DNA of 6,753 nucleotides from Planctomycetia bacterium. GTDB taxonomy: Bacteria > Planctomycetota > UBA11346. Shown here piece after piece: positions 1 through 6,672 of this stretch. A program made the translations under genes and the position numbers. The stretch is taken from the NCBI GenBank assembly GCA_005801395.1, contig SYDV01000428.1, positions 1 through 6,753 on the forward strand. The letters run 5' to 3'. Each line of letters begins with the position of its first letter. The first letter of the stretch is position 1. The notes beneath the pieces are model-generated. The model ran no database searches and had not been told where the DNA came from. It saw only the letters and a program-made list of their open reading frames with translations.

Positions 1-212
1 CGCTCACGCAAACCACCCAACACCTGATCAGCGCCCTCCAACACCTGCTTAATCCACGCATACACCTGACTCGGCGCTGCCCCTGATTCATCAGCAATGG
101 TCGCCACGGACACACCGTCGCGTAAATGCCGCCGAATCAAGCTCGCCTTCTCGGCGGCAGACCAATGACGATTAGATTTCGGGGATGGAGCGGGTGATGA
201 AGTCGTGCTCAT
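1..212 (-). CDS. Transposase OrfA-like helix-turn-helix protein, N-terminal 70 residues, partial
   Basis: The product should be the DNA-binding subunit or N-terminal domain of a transposase that recognises the ends of its own element. Seventy codons are visible from the ATG at 210-212 to the window edge, with no stop. After a Ser/Pro-rich start, residues 16-60 read HWSAAEKASLIRRHL, then VATIADESGAAPSQVYAWIK. This is the helix-turn-helix pattern of the HTH_Tnp_1 group used by IS3 OrfA and IS66-type accessory proteins: basic helix, 'xIAxExGxxPSxxYxW' turn, then the recognition helix. A modest AGGA Shine-Dalgarno lies about 8 nt before the ATG and sits at the edge of an inverted repeat. The catalytic DDE domain, if encoded by this or a following frame, would be left of the window. 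Assignment to a transposase is fairly firm; the exact IS family is not. Confidence 0.75.
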   Translation of the reverse strand, partial: MSTTSSPAPSPKSNRHWSAAEKASLIRRHLRDGVSVATIADESGAAPSQVYAWIKQVLEGADQVLGGLRE

Positions 213-213
213 G

Positions 214-258
214 GCTAAATCCTGTGAGATTTCTCACGATTGGGAGTGCGGATTTAGC
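214..258 (-). promoter_or_regulatory. Nested inverted repeat over the transposase leader and RBS
   Basis: On the plus strand GCTAAATCC (214-222) pairs perfectly with GGATTTAGC (250-258). Just inside it GTGAGA (224-229) pairs with TCTCAC (232-237), leaving a 12-nt one-sided bulge (238-249). The structure begins two bases upstream of the transposase ATG and includes its AGGA Shine-Dalgarno (220-223), so in a leader RNA the ribosome site would be paired or pinched between stems. In IS10 and IS50 comparable hairpins stop read-through transcripts from expressing transposase; that role here is inference. The repeats could instead be transposase binding sites near the element end. Confidence 0.5.
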
Positions 259-295
259 TTAAGTAAAACAGGACGATCTTTGTCTGATCCGGAGT

Positions 296-1300
296 ATGTA
301 TCAGGATAATCAAGCGCATGCGACTGCTATTCAGCAATGGCATACGGGTTCTTCTGTGTTGCCTCGTCCTGGAATGGGGGCATGGATCAATTACGGATTA
401 GGGTCAGAGAATAAGAATATGCCAGGATTTGTGGTGATTTCTCCACCTTACGATGCTTCAATCAATTGCGGGAACGTTTTCCTTCCGGCACAATATCGCA
501 GCACGGTATTGCGCGATGCATCATCGCCGACGGGAGAGAAAATCCGTTATCTGGGAACTGCTCATCAAGACCTGAAACGTCAGCAGCAACGTCTTGAGTT
601 TGTTAGTTCATTAAATGCAGAGCACCTGAAGCAGCAAGGCGGTCGTGATACTTTAATTGAAGGAATGATGAGTTCATTTGACATGGCTTTCCGTATGCAA
701 ATGGAAGCACCGGGCATTCTTGATCTTTCTAGCGAAACGCCTGAAACCTTAGCTAGTTATGGCATAGGTGAGAAAGAGACTGATTCCTTTGGCCGGCAAT
801 GTTTACTGGCGAGAAAATTAAGTGAGTCGGGGGTGCGGTTTATTCAGGTCAGTGCACCGGATAACAGCTGGGATCATCATGGAAGCATAGGTAAAAAATT
901 ACCCGAGTCCTGTCGTGCGGCGGATAAACCAACGGCTGGTTTACTGGCCGACCTCAAACGGCGCGGATTATTAAAAGATACATTGGTGATATGGGGCGGA
1001 GAATTTGGTCGCACTCCGGTAGGTCAAGGTGATACTAATTCGACGTTAGGCCGAGGGCATAATCCTTTTGGTTTTACTACCGTACTTGCCGGTGGCGGTG
1101 TAAAAGGTGGTTTTGCTTACGGTGAAACTTGCCAAATCGGTTTTTCTTCTATCAAAGATAGAGTCCATGTCCATGATTTGCACGCAACGATTCTTCATTT
1201 GCTGGGGCTTGATCACGAACTATTAACCTACCGAGTCAATGGTCGTGATTTCCGTTTGACGGATGTTGCTGGATCAGTGGTTAAAGATATTATCTCTTAG
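296..1300 (+). CDS. DUF1501 family protein, N-terminally truncated at an IS junction (probable pseudogene)
   Basis: DUF1501 proteins are related to the alkaline phosphatase/sulfatase superfamily. They are usually exported by the Tat route and in planctomycetes are commonly paired with DUF1549/DUF1553 cytochrome-like proteins; their reaction is not established. The open frame gives 334 residues against roughly 430-490 in full-length members. Visible blocks are GMGAWINYGLGSEN (26-39), DNSWDHHG (189-196), GGEFGRTP (234-241), GRGHNPFGF (252-260), HVHDLHATILHLLGLDH (291-307) and NGRDFRLTDV (315-324). All fit the family closely, and the C-terminus is complete. Family sequence starts before the ATG: codons 272-295 read DDLCLIRS, directly followed by M. 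The start at 296 is therefore only the first Met left after loss of the 5' end. About 110-130 residues, including any Tat signal, are missing and no good Shine-Dalgarno precedes the ATG. The body is free of frameshifts, which suggests recent damage. Family call is firm; function of the remnant is doubtful. Confidence 0.88.
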   Translation: MYQDNQAHATAIQQWHTGSSVLPRPGMGAWINYGLGSENKNMPGFVVISPPYDASINCGNVFLPAQYRSTVLRDASSPTGEKIRYLGTAHQDLKRQQQRLEFVSSLNAEHLKQQGGRDTLIEGMMSSFDMAFRMQMEAPGILDLSSETPETLASYGIGEKETDSFGRQCLLARKLSESGVRFIQVSAPDNSWDHHGSIGKKLPESCRAADKPTAGLLADLKRRGLLKDTLVIWGGEFGRTPVGQGDTNSTLGRGHNPFGFTTVLAGGGVKGGFAYGETCQIGFSSIKDRVHVHDLHATILHLLGLDHELLTYRVNGRDFRLTDVAGSVVKDIIS

Positions 1301-1316
1301 AGGACGGAATCAGTCG

Positions 1317-1336
1317 GGCTAAATATAGATTTAGCC
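1317..1336. terminator. Hairpin between convergent genes, possible bidirectional terminator
   Basis: GGCTAAAT (1317-1324) and ATTTAGCC (1329-1336) form a perfect 8-bp stem with an ATAG loop. It lies in the 56-bp gap between the stop codons of the rightward DUF1501 gene and the leftward esterase gene, which is where a shared terminator is expected. The stem is only modestly GC-rich and has no clear U-tract on either side, so it does not meet the strict intrinsic-terminator pattern. Confidence 0.45.
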
Positions 1337-1356
1337 AAGTGGATAGACCCCTATTC

Positions 1357-2256
1357 TTACTTCCCCCCATAATCCTTCCAATCACGCCATAACCATTTCA
1401 TGGTTTCGGGCATGATTGCCCCGCCATGTTTGCCGTTGTGTGCGCCCTCGCCGAAAACGAATTGGTAATCGTATTTCATGAACGCTAAAGACTTCGCCAT
1501 TTGTTGATTTGCGAGTGGCCAATTCCCGTGCTCATTGTCCACATCATTCGCGCCGTCTTGTAAGAAAATGCGGATTGGTTTAGCTGGGGTTTTACGAATG
1601 AGTGCTTCGCAAGCGTGACCGCCACGAATATTGGTGAAACTTCCAATGTGGCTGACGACTTTGCCGAAGACGTCAGGTTTTTCCCAAGCCGCCGTGAAAG
1701 CGCAAATGCCGCCAGAACTGATACCGCAAATGGCCCGGTTACGTGGATCATTGGTCAGCTTGTAGGTTTTGGCGACTTCAGGCAAAATCTCTTCAATTAA
1801 AAAATTTGCGTATTGATTGCTTAACGTATCGTATTCGAAGCTGCGATTATTTGGCTTGCCTGCCCAACCTAGCTTTTCTGGAAGTTTATCCGATTTGTGT
1901 CCAGGATTTAAGAAAATACCGATCGTGATGGGCATGACACCTTGATGAATAAAATTATCGAACACGACGGGCACACGGAAATCACCTTTTTCGCCTAAAT
2001 ACGTGTGACCATCTTGAAAAATCATCACGGCGGCGGGCGCGGTGCCGTCGTATTGGGCTGGCACATACACCCAATATTGGCGAATTGTTCCTGGGAAGAC
2101 GTTACTTTTCCACACGCCTTCGGTAATTTTTCCTTGGGGAACACCATCGACGCGCAGTGAATCAGGACCGTAGGTATAGGATTCTTTAACCGGCTCAGCG
2201 CTAACCGCCCAAGCGAGCGTGTAAGTGAGTAGACAAATGGCGAATAAACGAATCAT
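1357..2256 (-). CDS. Secreted esterase of the enterochelin esterase/esterase D type (alpha/beta hydrolase)
   Basis: This is a serine hydrolase of the Esterase_phd group (PF00756), which includes enterochelin esterase, feruloyl esterases and S-formylglutathione hydrolase. Residues 1-20 form a Sec signal peptide (short basic start, hydrophobic core, AVSA before EP), so the enzyme acts in the periplasm or outside. The nucleophile elbow is GISSGG at 178-183, giving Ser180. The acid is probably in DGANDVD (234-240). The catalytic His is one of the two in GAHNGKHGG (271-279), followed by the family's closing MKWLWRDW helix. At 299 residues it is a complete single-domain enzyme. An AAGGA Shine-Dalgarno at 2263-2267, 6 nt before the ATG, supports the start. 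It follows the antiporter gene after 66 bp on the same strand, with no functional link obvious. The natural substrate cannot be told; a carbohydrate-linked ester is more likely than enterobactin, as no siderophore genes are present. Confidence 0.88.
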   Translation of the reverse strand: MIRLFAICLLTYTLAWAVSAEPVKESYTYGPDSLRVDGVPQGKITEGVWKSNVFPGTIRQYWVYVPAQYDGTAPAAVMIFQDGHTYLGEKGDFRVPVVFDNFIHQGVMPITIGIFLNPGHKSDKLPEKLGWAGKPNNRSFEYDTLSNQYANFLIEEILPEVAKTYKLTNDPRNRAICGISSGGICAFTAAWEKPDVFGKVVSHIGSFTNIRGGHACEALIRKTPAKPIRIFLQDGANDVDNEHGNWPLANQQMAKSLAFMKYDYQFVFGEGAHNGKHGGAIMPETMKWLWRDWKDYGGK

Positions 2257-2322
2257 GGGGTGTCCTTTGAAAGTAAAAGAGATGAAAGAAATGAAGATCG
2301 ACTTCGGGTTAAAAAAGTTTTG
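2257..2322 (-). other. 66-bp spacer between antiporter and esterase genes
   Basis: The spacer contains short A/T tracts near the antiporter stop, a weak GAAG/CTTC inverted repeat, and the AAGGA ribosome site of the esterase gene. I find neither a strong terminator nor a clear promoter, so read-through transcription into the esterase gene is possible. Confidence 0.4.
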
Positions 2323-4086
2323 TTAGAAAGCGGTTGGTTTTTTGTCCTGGGTAATGACTGGGGGCATGGCATCCAGAGAATTGGTGGTTCGCATGAAGCG
2401 TTCGGTTCCACCTCTTTTGTCGCTATCGTTGTCATCCTGACGCAAAATTCTTCGGGCTTCTAGGCCCAAACGATGTCCAATTTGTCGTTCTTCATCGACG
2501 ACGATGGTGGCTCCAGCTGCCTGAATTTCATAGGCAAAACGATGATACCGAGCGCGGGCGACGATGGGTACGCCTGGGGCAAGCGCACGGACTTGATGAA
2601 TAACGCTCGTGACGGTGAGGTGGTCAGGTAATGCAACAATTACTAAATCCAATTCACCAATTCCCAAATGTTGCAGCAATTCCGCATTCCGTGCGTCACC
2701 AACGACACCTTCCAATTGTCGATCATTGGCCAGTTGCGCATTCGCAGCTTGGAAATCTATGACGATAATATGCGCTCCGTGACGAATCAGTGGTTCCACT
2801 AATTGCTGACCAGCGACACCATAACCAACGACCAACACGCGTTCTGCGGTCGATTGTTTCTCGTGTGGTTGTTCTTCAGCTGTGTATTGAGTACTAGCAA
2901 TTTTGCGTGATTGAAACCAGCGACCAATGATAGGCGCATATCGTACCAGATAGGGGGTGACGAGCAGCGATAAAATCGATACTGATACGAATAAATTAAA
3001 TAACCACACATCAGTTGGAGTATTCGCTTTATGAAATACCTGCTCTGTAATAATGAATGAAAATTCTCCGATTTGAGCCAAACAAACGGCAGTTGCGACG
3101 GATTCAGGCCACGGACAACGAAAAGCGCGCATGATCAGCGTGAGTAAAATAGTTTTCCCAGCGATAAGCGCAGTCCCTACACCGAGAACGGCCAGCATAT
3201 TATGATACATCCATACCGGATCACCCAACATCCCGATCGAGACGAAAAAGATGGTAACGAAAATCGTGCGCAAGGTGCTGATATCGGCTCGTGCCTGTAG
3301 CGCATACGGTGATTCCGCTAAGACCATGCCAGCGACAAACGCGCCTAGCGCTGGCGAAATACCTAAACTGTGTGCAACCCATGCTGATCCGAGTGATAAT
3401 AAAGCGGCAAGCAAAATCAGCAGTTCTCGATTTGCGAGTAAGACCGACGTACGCAAAAACCGTGGCAAGACAAAGTTCGCAAAGGCCCAGAACGCGATGG
3501 TCATGGCCAGAAATAAGCCAGCCGAACGGGCCATGCCGATGGCTAATTGGTCATAACTAATATCGCCCTGATCTAACATCGTAATAATTAACACTAACGG
3601 CACGACGGCGATGTCTTGTAATAACAACACGCCCAAAGAATTACGTCCATGGAAGCTATCAATTTGTCCACGATCAGCGAGGACACGTAAGACGCAGGCG
3701 GTAGAACTAAACGCAACAATGGCACCAATGCCGATGGCGGCTTGTGCACCTAAACCAAAAGCGAATGAAATCGTTGCGCCAATACCGACGGTTAATATGA
3801 CCTGGACAGTCCCGCCGCCCAGGCCGACGGGTCCCATGCGCCATAATCGTTTCAACGAAAATTCGAGCCCAATGGCAAACAGCAATAATGCGACACCCAA
3901 CTCGGCGATATTACTGATGGTTTCGTTTTGGGCGGTTTCTGGACCCAAAGCATTGGGTCCTAAAATGAGACCAGCCAGCAAATATCCCAATACCGCGCTT
4001 TGGCCTAAGCGTTCGAAAACAACCCCGGCGACTAACGCCGCCGCTAATAAGACTAAAATACCACTTAATACGGTCCAGAAATCCAT
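2323..4086 (-). CDS. CPA2-family cation:proton antiporter with C-terminal NAD-binding RCK_N domain (KefB/YbaL-like)
   Basis: This inner-membrane protein should exchange K+ or Na+ for H+, or conduct K+, under control of a cytoplasmic nucleotide-binding domain. Residues 1-385 form the Na_H_Exchanger domain with about 12-13 hydrophobic segments. Family signatures are GYLLAGLILGP (34-44), LLLFAIGLEFSLKRLW (67-82), the ion-path Q157-D158 in LLLQDIAVVPL, and FFVSIGML (280-287). Residues 416-530 are a TrkA-N/RCK_N Rossmann fold: VLVVGYGVAGQQL carries GxGxxG, Asp444 ends the second strand, and VGDAR (462-466) follows. The last 35 residues are a polar tail; there is no RCK_C domain. In E. coli KefC the regulatory loop reads HALESD, but the equivalent here (about 259-269, SPYALQARADI) lacks it, so glutathione gating of the classical kind is doubtful and YbaL-like relatives are closer. 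AAAGGTG about 6 nt before the ATG supports the start. Length is normal for the family. Confidence 0.92.
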   Translation of the reverse strand: MDFWTVLSGILVLLAAALVAGVVFERLGQSAVLGYLLAGLILGPNALGPETAQNETISNIAELGVALLLFAIGLEFSLKRLWRMGPVGLGGGTVQVILTVGIGATISFAFGLGAQAAIGIGAIVAFSSTACVLRVLADRGQIDSFHGRNSLGVLLLQDIAVVPLVLIITMLDQGDISYDQLAIGMARSAGLFLAMTIAFWAFANFVLPRFLRTSVLLANRELLILLAALLSLGSAWVAHSLGISPALGAFVAGMVLAESPYALQARADISTLRTIFVTIFFVSIGMLGDPVWMYHNMLAVLGVGTALIAGKTILLTLIMRAFRCPWPESVATAVCLAQIGEFSFIITEQVFHKANTPTDVWLFNLFVSVSILSLLVTPYLVRYAPIIGRWFQSRKIASTQYTAEEQPHEKQSTAERVLVVGYGVAGQQLVEPLIRHGAHIIVIDFQAANAQLANDRQLEGVVGDARNAELLQHLGIGELDLVIVALPDHLTVTSVIHQVRALAPGVPIVARARYHRFAYEIQAAGATIVVDEERQIGHRLGLEARRILRQDDNDSDKRGGTERFMRTTNSLDAMPPVITQDKKPTAF

Positions 4087-4146
4087 TTAAGCACCTTTGC
4101 TAATGACATCGTTCTGTGACACTATGTCGCGGCTTCCTAGGCGTCA

Positions 4147-5721
4147 TTACCGTCGATCCCACCAAGTAAGAATTGCCACACCGATACAAATACACGGTAC
4201 AATCGCGATTAAAAATGCGGCTAACCATAACAACATCGTATCGCTCGCATCTACGCGGAATACTTTTGTTTCGGCATCTGGAATTGCAGACGCGCGATCG
4301 CGATGCAAACACCAGCGAGCGGCATCAATTAATAAGGTCGCGTTAGCAAATTGACGTTGTGCTAAGACACCATCACTGGCCGCTTGGCGACTGCCCCACA
4401 CGACTAATCGTGCACTGCGTTCATCGCGCACGCTGTCGGAACCGACCAGGGATTCAATCGCCCTACTTAAAGGTAAGGCAGGTTGCAGATCTAATTCCTC
4501 TGGCGCTAATAATGCCGCCGCACGTTCTTTTACCCACGAGTCGGCGGGGGCACTTTGTAATAAAATAGTGGAATTGAAGGGCTGCGTTCCCAATGCGGCA
4601 TAGGCACTTTGTAAGCGCTTGCGCGTCGATTCATCAAAGGAATTTGGTTGCAATAATTGTACCGGTGATGTCCATGGACTTAAAATACTTTGCCCGCTGG
4701 TGAGTGCGCGTTGCGTGGCCGCATGTTGGGGATTCATGAGCTCGCCGGATAACAATAAATTGTGGTGTGGAAATGCTGCATTCTGGCCAACTAAATGTTG
4801 GCGCATGCTGACCACAATGCGCGGCGGTAAACTTGCCGCAGTGGGCGACAGGACCGTGGTAAAATCTCCCGTGCCGGTCAGCACCGTGGGTAATTCCTCT
4901 GGCAGGGATGGTCCCATTAATATGCCACGGCTACGTAACAACGCGCCAAGATCACTGGGCATTCGATCATCGCCGAGGATTAATGCTGCCCCGCCGTCAG
5001 CGAGGTGTGTTTTTACCACCGCGAGGTCAGATCCTAAGGGTGTGGTGGCTCCAGCAATTAATAATAAAGAAGCGGCTTCAATTTTTCCATCTCGGGCGAG
5101 TTCGCTCAGGTGAACGCGAAAACCAGCTAATTCGAGCGAGCGTATGAGGTCATCGGCGCCATCATCCGCGCCACCGTTGGGACGCAGTTCACCATGGCCT
5201 TGCAGGAAGCTGATTAAGGGTGGCTTGGTTTCGGTTAACGAAACTAATGCGCCGCCAATTTCACGTTGCAGGACAAACCGCGTTGCCGGGTTAATCGGAA
5301 TATGAAATGCACGCTTGCGGGATGGGTGTACGACATAAATGGCTGGCATAGACGCTTGGCCATAAGCCGTTTCAAATGCGGCCAACGTTGGTTTGTGCAA
5401 TACGGGATCAATATGGCGAAGCCGAATCTGGGCTGATTGCTGGGCAATAATACGCAACCCATCCATAATTGGCTTGGCGCGATCATCGACTTCAATTGGC
5501 CAAATGCTGACTAATTCAAGTGGTTCGTGTTGTTGGGCTAATAACGTGACCAATGCGGGGGATAATGAAAAACGGTGATCCGCGCTCCAATCCCAGGTTA
5601 TTTTGCTGCGATCAGCCGCTGCTACCATTAACGCTAATACCACCATGATTAATAAGGTGTGACCGCCTAATTTGCCGATCCGCGCTCGCCATGAAGTATT
5701 GTGTTTGACTGCGTCAGCCAT
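4147..5721 (-). CDS. GldG-like ABC transporter auxiliary protein
   Basis: This protein resembles the auxiliary subunits of ABC-2 exporters called GldG in Bacteroidota (ABC_transp_aux, PF09822/COG3225). In gliding bacteria the subunit works with the permease GldF and ATPase GldA; outside that group the substrate is unknown and gliding should not be assumed. A short basic N-terminus leads to a membrane helix at about 21-36. It is followed by ITWDWSADHRFSLSPALVTLL (41-61), the family's 'D.T....+.SLS..T...L' signature, and a large extracytoplasmic region. LQGHGEL (173-179) is the characteristic conserved loop, followed by LELAGF (196-201) and a Rossmann-like half with AALILGDD (245-252). A second helix lies at about 496-520 with a short WWDRR tail. 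At 524 residues both anchors are present, so it looks complete. Its ATG lies inside the end of the permease gene (8-bp overlap), with a GGAGG ribosome site at 5726-5730, 4 nt from the start. Translational coupling with the permease is therefore expected. Confidence 0.85.
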   Translation of the reverse strand: MADAVKHNTSWRARIGKLGGHTLLIMVVLALMVAAADRSKITWDWSADHRFSLSPALVTLLAQQHEPLELVSIWPIEVDDRAKPIMDGLRIIAQQSAQIRLRHIDPVLHKPTLAAFETAYGQASMPAIYVVHPSRKRAFHIPINPATRFVLQREIGGALVSLTETKPPLISFLQGHGELRPNGGADDGADDLIRSLELAGFRVHLSELARDGKIEAASLLLIAGATTPLGSDLAVVKTHLADGGAALILGDDRMPSDLGALLRSRGILMGPSLPEELPTVLTGTGDFTTVLSPTAASLPPRIVVSMRQHLVGQNAAFPHHNLLLSGELMNPQHAATQRALTSGQSILSPWTSPVQLLQPNSFDESTRKRLQSAYAALGTQPFNSTILLQSAPADSWVKERAAALLAPEELDLQPALPLSRAIESLVGSDSVRDERSARLVVWGSRQAASDGVLAQRQFANATLLIDAARWCLHRDRASAIPDAETKVFRVDASDTMLLWLAAFLIAIVPCICIGVAILTWWDRR

Positions 5722-6436
5722 GTAGCCTCCGAGCCATCAAAGCACCATGCGCCATCAACAAACAACTGGCGGTGACGGCGAAGAAATACAAAATATTGCC
5801 TAGGTGCATATCGCCGCGAAAGAATGGTTCGAGTCTCGCCCCCAGGCCAATAGCCTGTCCACCGTAAAACAGCCAAGAATCACGAGGCGCGACGCCCATT
5901 AATAAAAGAACGGCAATAACAGCAAACGTGATCACATAGGCGGCAATGGGACTGTCGACTAATAAACTAATCCACACGCCCAACGCGGCGAGCATGCTGA
6001 GTAATAAAAATAATCCGACATAACCAGCGGCCAATTGCGGCACATCAACCGCGCTGATGAGTAATAAAGAAAGAGGCTGAAGCACGGTGGCAAGTAAAAG
6101 CGATGAGAGCACCAACAGGGCAGCAAGGAATTTACCCAAAATTAAGTGATGTTCACGAATGGGAACCGTCAGCAATAATTGCATTGTTCCTTGTTGGCGT
6201 TCTTGTGCAAAACTGGTCATGGTGATAGCCGGTGCCAGCAAAGCGAGAAATAACACACCTAAATTAAGGGATTCGACAAATAATGGTTGGTCAGCACCCG
6301 CTGTTCCATGCACGGCTTCTAACGTGCGTACGAATAAACCATTGGTTAATAACGTCCAACACGCCAACACCAACCATGCTAAAGGCGAGGTGAAAGCAGC
6401 GACTAGATCTCGGCGGGCGATGGACCAAGTCGGCAT
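5714..6436 (-). CDS. ABC-2 type transporter permease, GldF/NosY-like
   Basis: This is the membrane subunit of an ABC-2 exporter. The 240-residue length and about six hydrophobic segments (roughly 16-34, 57-76, 100-128, 135-160, 164-184, 213-233) are normal. The N-terminal amphipathic stretch IARRDLVAAFTSPLAWLVLA (6-25) and the cytoplasmic coupling motif SFAQERQQGTMQLLLTVPI (75-93) are hallmarks of GldF/NosY/CcmB-like permeases; the second normally contacts the ATPase. The following GldG-like gene overlaps by 8 bp, confirming the pairing. The start at 6434-6436 is chosen because the family alignment begins there and an in-frame stop lies 24 bp upstream. Its ribosome site is weak (GAAG). The ATG overlaps a TAA (TAATG) that closes a short upstream frame, and a TATAAT box lies about 30 bp upstream. 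The ATPase partner that normally precedes this gene is not present in the window. Confidence 0.88.
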   Translation of the reverse strand: MPTWSIARRDLVAAFTSPLAWLVLACWTLLTNGLFVRTLEAVHGTAGADQPLFVESLNLGVLFLALLAPAITMTSFAQERQQGTMQLLLTVPIREHHLILGKFLAALLVLSSLLLATVLQPLSLLLISAVDVPQLAAGYVGLFLLLSMLAALGVWISLLVDSPIAAYVITFAVIAVLLLMGVAPRDSWLFYGGQAIGLGARLEPFFRGDMHLGNILYFFAVTASCLLMAHGALMARRLHG

Positions 6437-6466
6437 TAGGACTTCGCCATTTTTTGACTATCTGGC

Positions 6467-6472
6467 ATTATA
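6467..6472 (-). promoter_or_regulatory. Putative -10 box of the permease operon
   Basis: The leftward strand reads TATAAT here, a perfect sigma70-type -10 hexamer, placing a start site near 6459 and a leader of about 23 nt before the permease ATG. The matching -35 position (about 6489-6496) falls inside the 8-bp repeat array and reads only CTTCC-like sequence, so the -35 is poor. If real, the operon is transcribed from the edge of the repeat cluster rather than from an upstream ATPase gene. Confidence 0.4.
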
Positions 6473-6480
6473 TTTAGGTC

Positions 6481-6554
6481 CGGAAGTCTGGAAGTCCGGA
6501 AGTCGTTTTGAGGCCGGACTTCCGGACGTCCGGAAGTCCGGCAGTCCGGAAGTC
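6481..6554. repeat. 8-bp CGGAAGTC repeats, left array with inverted copies
   Basis: Units CGGAAGTC occur at 6481-6488, 6489-6496 (first base T) and 6497-6504. After a 10-bp break and an inverted stretch they resume at 6531-6538, 6539-6546 (CGGCAGTC) and 6547-6554. The middle portion (6517-6532) carries the unit in the opposite direction, making the array partly self-complementary. The period of 8 is not a multiple of 3, which fits non-coding DNA. Confidence 0.85.
6513..6542. repeat. 30-bp perfect palindrome within the repeat array
   Basis: The sequence is identical to its reverse complement over 30 bases, centred between 6527 and 6528 with ACGT at the middle. The arms are made of the 8-bp unit read in opposite directions. 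With no loop it is better suited to cruciform extrusion or dimeric protein binding than to an RNA terminator. It may simply mark where the repeat array inverted. Confidence 0.85.
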
Positions 6555-6598
6555 TTGCGCGGTCGGGGACTTTATAGACTAGGGGGGATAAAATTGTG

Positions 6599-6672
6599 GC
6601 TGCAGAAAGGTTGGTGCCAGTTTCCATACGACAAATGTTTGTTGAATAAAATGGCGCCAGCCTTTCTGCAGC
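6599..6672. repeat. 74-bp hairpin: 21-bp near-perfect inverted repeat with 32-nt loop
   Basis: The arm at 6599-6619 begins GCTGCAGAAAGG and pairs with 6652-6672, which ends CCTTTCTGCAGC. Nineteen of 21 positions are complementary. The two exceptions (6611 with 6660, 6615 with 6656) are T opposite G, so a rightward RNA would keep both as G-U pairs, while the leftward RNA would have A-C mismatches. The loop contains ACAA/TTGT as a minor inner stem. No U-tract follows either arm. It could be a palindromic mobile repeat (REP- or MITE-like) or a structured RNA element; the class is not recognised. Confidence 0.75.

Larger units (their letters stand above)
1..271 (-). mobile_element. Terminal part of an insertion sequence (IS3/IS66-type), cut by the window edge
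   Basis: This stretch carries the 5' end of a transposase gene reading leftwards plus about 60 bp of non-coding leader. The right boundary is inferred: from 272 onward the rightward frame reads as DUF1501 family sequence (DDLCLIRSM), while an in-frame stop lies at 260-262, so the element end should fall between about 259 and 271. The other end is outside the window, so terminal inverted repeats and a target-site duplication cannot be checked here. Family assignment rests only on the helix-turn-helix protein and is tentative. Confidence 0.65.

Noticed and set aside
3611..4090. Rightward 159-residue open frame
   Set aside because: It is the antisense shadow of the antiporter's membrane region, rich in Pro/Asn/Thr/Met as expected from the complement of hydrophobic codons.
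4101..4149. TAATGAC/GTCATTA inverted repeat in the gap between the GldG-like and antiporter genes
   Set aside because: Seven base pairs around a 35-nt loop, with no T-tract. One arm includes the stop codon of the GldG-like gene. It is too weak to call a terminator or operator.
4619..5113. Rightward 164-residue open frame
   Set aside because: It lies wholly antisense to the GldG-like gene and has no recognisable domain or ribosome site.
2323..6436. A single functional system made of the exporter pair, antiporter and esterase
   Set aside because: Only the permease and GldG-like genes overlap. The others have 60-66 bp gaps, their own ribosome sites and unrelated general roles, so shared strand alone does not support one system.
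6573..6578. TATAGA as a rightward -10 box
   Set aside because: No matching -35 sequence lies upstream and there is no rightward gene for it to serve in the window.
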